Part shown: positions 31,798 to 33,328 of the stretch, piece by piece | Layout: each line of letters opens with the position of its first letter | How positions within the stretch are numbered: position 1 is the stretch's first letter | Origin: Acidaminobacter sp. | GTDB taxonomy: Bacteria; Bacillota; Clostridia; Peptostreptococcales; Acidaminobacteraceae | DNA length: 33,328 nucleotides | Direction: 5' to 3' | NCBI RefSeq assembly: GCF_030247605.1 | Contig: NZ_JAOTSB010000033.1 | Span: forward strand, 1-33,328 | Program-made: the position numbers and the translations under genes | The notes under the pieces: model-generated | The model's input: the letters and a program-made list of their open reading frames with translations, nothing else | Databases searched by the model: none | What the model was told of the DNA's origin: nothing

Positions 31798-33328
31798 TTA
31801 ATTGGCATTTTTATATGCAATTAGCATCTCTTCAATCTTTTCTTTCTCGCCACTTCCATTTGTTGGCAAACGCAATAGAGGAATGTTATAAAGTTTAAAA
31901 ATATGATCCTTCATTTTGTCTCTTTGTGATTGTCGTGTTCCTTCTTTGTGGTATTTAAATCCATCAACTTCGATTGCAAAAATTGGCTTTTTACTTATTT
32001 TATTGTAAACCATAAAATCCACATGGGCAGCTGGATTCATCGCATACTCACATTCTTCATCACTCAAGTGTATTGGGTCTCGAATTAGCATATTTAACGG
32101 CTGATGACAAATTACATTCAGACACAAATTTTGGTATTTGGACAAAATATTGTTTATTGTAACATACATCAAGTTTTCGGAATCATACTCTGATATGCGC
32201 TTATTCCTTTTTAAATATTCCATTCGTTCTACTGTATACTGACGATAAAGATAATCGAAAACGGAGTATATTTCACTTTTGAAAGTTTTAAAATTATTAT
32301 ATTCAATATAGGAAATCAAATCTCCAATATTGCTATCCTTTGGTTGTTCATTACCCGATACTACTAGACAAAAATTCTTTTTTGCTCTAGAAACGGCTAC
32401 ATTTAATAAATAAGGATCATCAGTAAATTTCGTGATCACATCATCAACAGTTGTCAAAATGATTGCATCTTTTTCTCGACCTTGAAATTTGTGTACTGTT
32501 GCAACATCAATTGTATTCGAACCAATTTGATGCTTGATAGCATCTACCTGAGCATTGTATGGCGATATAATCCCAATATTTTCAATATCTACTTGTTGCA
32601 TACTTGGAAGTGCTTCCTTGCATATAACATCGATCTGACGTTGACTAAGCTGATCCCGTTTGTGATTTCCAACAACAGTTTTATATATTGACAACGCATC
32701 TGACTCTCCATGATCTTCTGTCATAATAAGAAGTTCATTGTTATAAAATTTTTGATTGCAAAATCCGATGATTTTAGGATGACACCGATAATGTTCTCGT
32801 AACAGTACCTGTGGAACATCAGTCATAACACTGCAAACAGACTTTAAGAAACTATTTTGTGAATATGAGTATCCTTCATGTAAATTAAATGAGTCAAAAA
32901 TTGCATCAGCTCTTTTTAGAGTTTCAGAAGTAAGTACGTTTGGTAATTGCATTAGATCGCCAACTATTACTGCATTCTTAGCACCTGATAAAGCCAGTGC
33001 TCCTGTAGTTATGTCAACTTGAGACGCTTCATCCATTATTAAAAAATCATAAATTGCATCTTTACTTAAACTGTTCCTTGACGAAAATGTGGTGCTCAAG
33101 ATAATTGGATACTCTTGCGTAAACTCATTTGATTTGTTGATTAAATCAAAATATGTAAAGATCTTTCGCTTTGTTAAATTACCATATTTCTCACAAATTT
33201 TTCCTCGAAGATATTGTAAAGACAACTCAGTTAATTGCTCAATTTTATATTTAGCGTTTACCGATTGAAGTTGACTGTTTAAAATTTCAATTTCTTCAGT
33301 AATTTCTTGAATCTTAGTGTCATAATAT
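31798..33328 (-). CDS. SF1 helicase with C-terminal nuclease-like domain (5' end outside window)
   Basis: The frame stays open to the window edge, so the visible 509 codons are the C-terminal part and the Walker A motif lies outside. The visible sequence begins with a coiled-coil-like stretch. SF1B (Dna2/UPF1-like) motifs follow: IMDEASQVD (motif II), VGDLMQLPN (III), LREHYRCHPKI (IV), SPYNAQVDAI, VATVHKFQGREKDAIIL (V) and LNVAVSRAKKNF (VI). The last 110 residues (HVDFMVYNK, FAIEVDGFKYH, RDKMKDHIFKLYNIPLLRLPT) match the DUF2726/DUF559/Vsr nuclease pattern. The gene is visibly more AT-rich than the rest of the window, which suggests acquisition. A TTG at 33225 is not a credible start. Confidence 0.82.
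   Translation of the reverse strand, partial: YYDTKIQEITEEIEILNSQLQSVNAKYKIEQLTELSLQYLRGKICEKYGNLTKRKIFTYFDLINKSNEFTQEYPIILSTTFSSRNSLSKDAIYDFLIMDEASQVDITTGALALSGAKNAVIVGDLMQLPNVLTSETLKRADAIFDSFNLHEGYSYSQNSFLKSVCSVMTDVPQVLLREHYRCHPKIIGFCNQKFYNNELLIMTEDHGESDALSIYKTVVGNHKRDQLSQRQIDVICKEALPSMQQVDIENIGIISPYNAQVDAIKHQIGSNTIDVATVHKFQGREKDAIILTTVDDVITKFTDDPYLLNVAVSRAKKNFCLVVSGNEQPKDSNIGDLISYIEYNNFKTFKSEIYSVFDYLYRQYTVERMEYLKRNKRISEYDSENLMYVTINNILSKYQNLCLNVICHQPLNMLIRDPIHLSDEECEYAMNPAAHVDFMVYNKISKKPIFAIEVDGFKYHKEGTRQSQRDKMKDHIFKLYNIPLLRLPTNGSGEKEKIEEMLIAYKNAN

Overview
The window reads as chromosomal DNA from an anaerobic, low-to-mid-GC Firmicute, probably class Clostridia. This is inferred from strong GGAGG-type ribosome binding sites, GTG and TTG starts, Fe-S and flavodoxin redox enzymes, an L-tartrate dehydratase of the oxygen-sensitive class and Firmicute-type regulators (AdhR-like MerR, CsoR, YesS-like AraC). 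No rRNA, tRNA, CRISPR array or transposase was recognised. The genus cannot be named from sequence alone.

Layout. 1-2.3 kb (+): a DUF819 membrane protein and an M19 dipeptidase form an operon. 2.4-5.3 kb (-): two ATP-binding COG2865-type regulators, the upstream one lacking the N-terminal AlbA_2 domain and followed by a frame-shifted VGKN minisatellite; two identical 48-nt hairpins bracket this segment. 5.3-9.5 kb (-): an aldehyde/electrophile-type operon (aldo/keto reductase, iron alcohol dehydrogenase, flavodoxin, FMN reductase, AdhR-like MerR) behind a promoter with the 19-bp spacer typical of MerR control. 9.6-14.3 kb: ppnP, an EamA exporter, a DUF4143 ATPase next to a 20-bp perfect palindrome, a small membrane protein, and csoR overlapping a second EamA exporter.

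14.4-23 kb: two secreted, two-domain PHB-depolymerase-like esterases (-) face a membrane-anchored AraC-type sensor-regulator and an orphan solute-binding lipoprotein (+). The shared control region suggests one regulated unit. 23.2-27.6 kb (-): L-tartrate dehydratase TtdA/TtdB with an SLC13 anion transporter, preceded by two overlapping GntR/FCD regulators. 27.8-33.3 kb (-): a lipoprotein, a HIT protein, an SF2 helicase with an N-terminal nuclease-like domain, and the 3' part of an AT-rich SF1 helicase with a C-terminal nuclease-like domain; the last two look like a possible defence module.

The most striking non-coding signal is a family of at least six related hairpins sharing GCCGATGGTCTTGGC, plus one variant. 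They sit at operon ends across the whole window, mostly between convergent genes, and probably act as bidirectional terminators. The best candidates for something undescribed are this dispersed family and the helicase-nuclease pair at the right edge.
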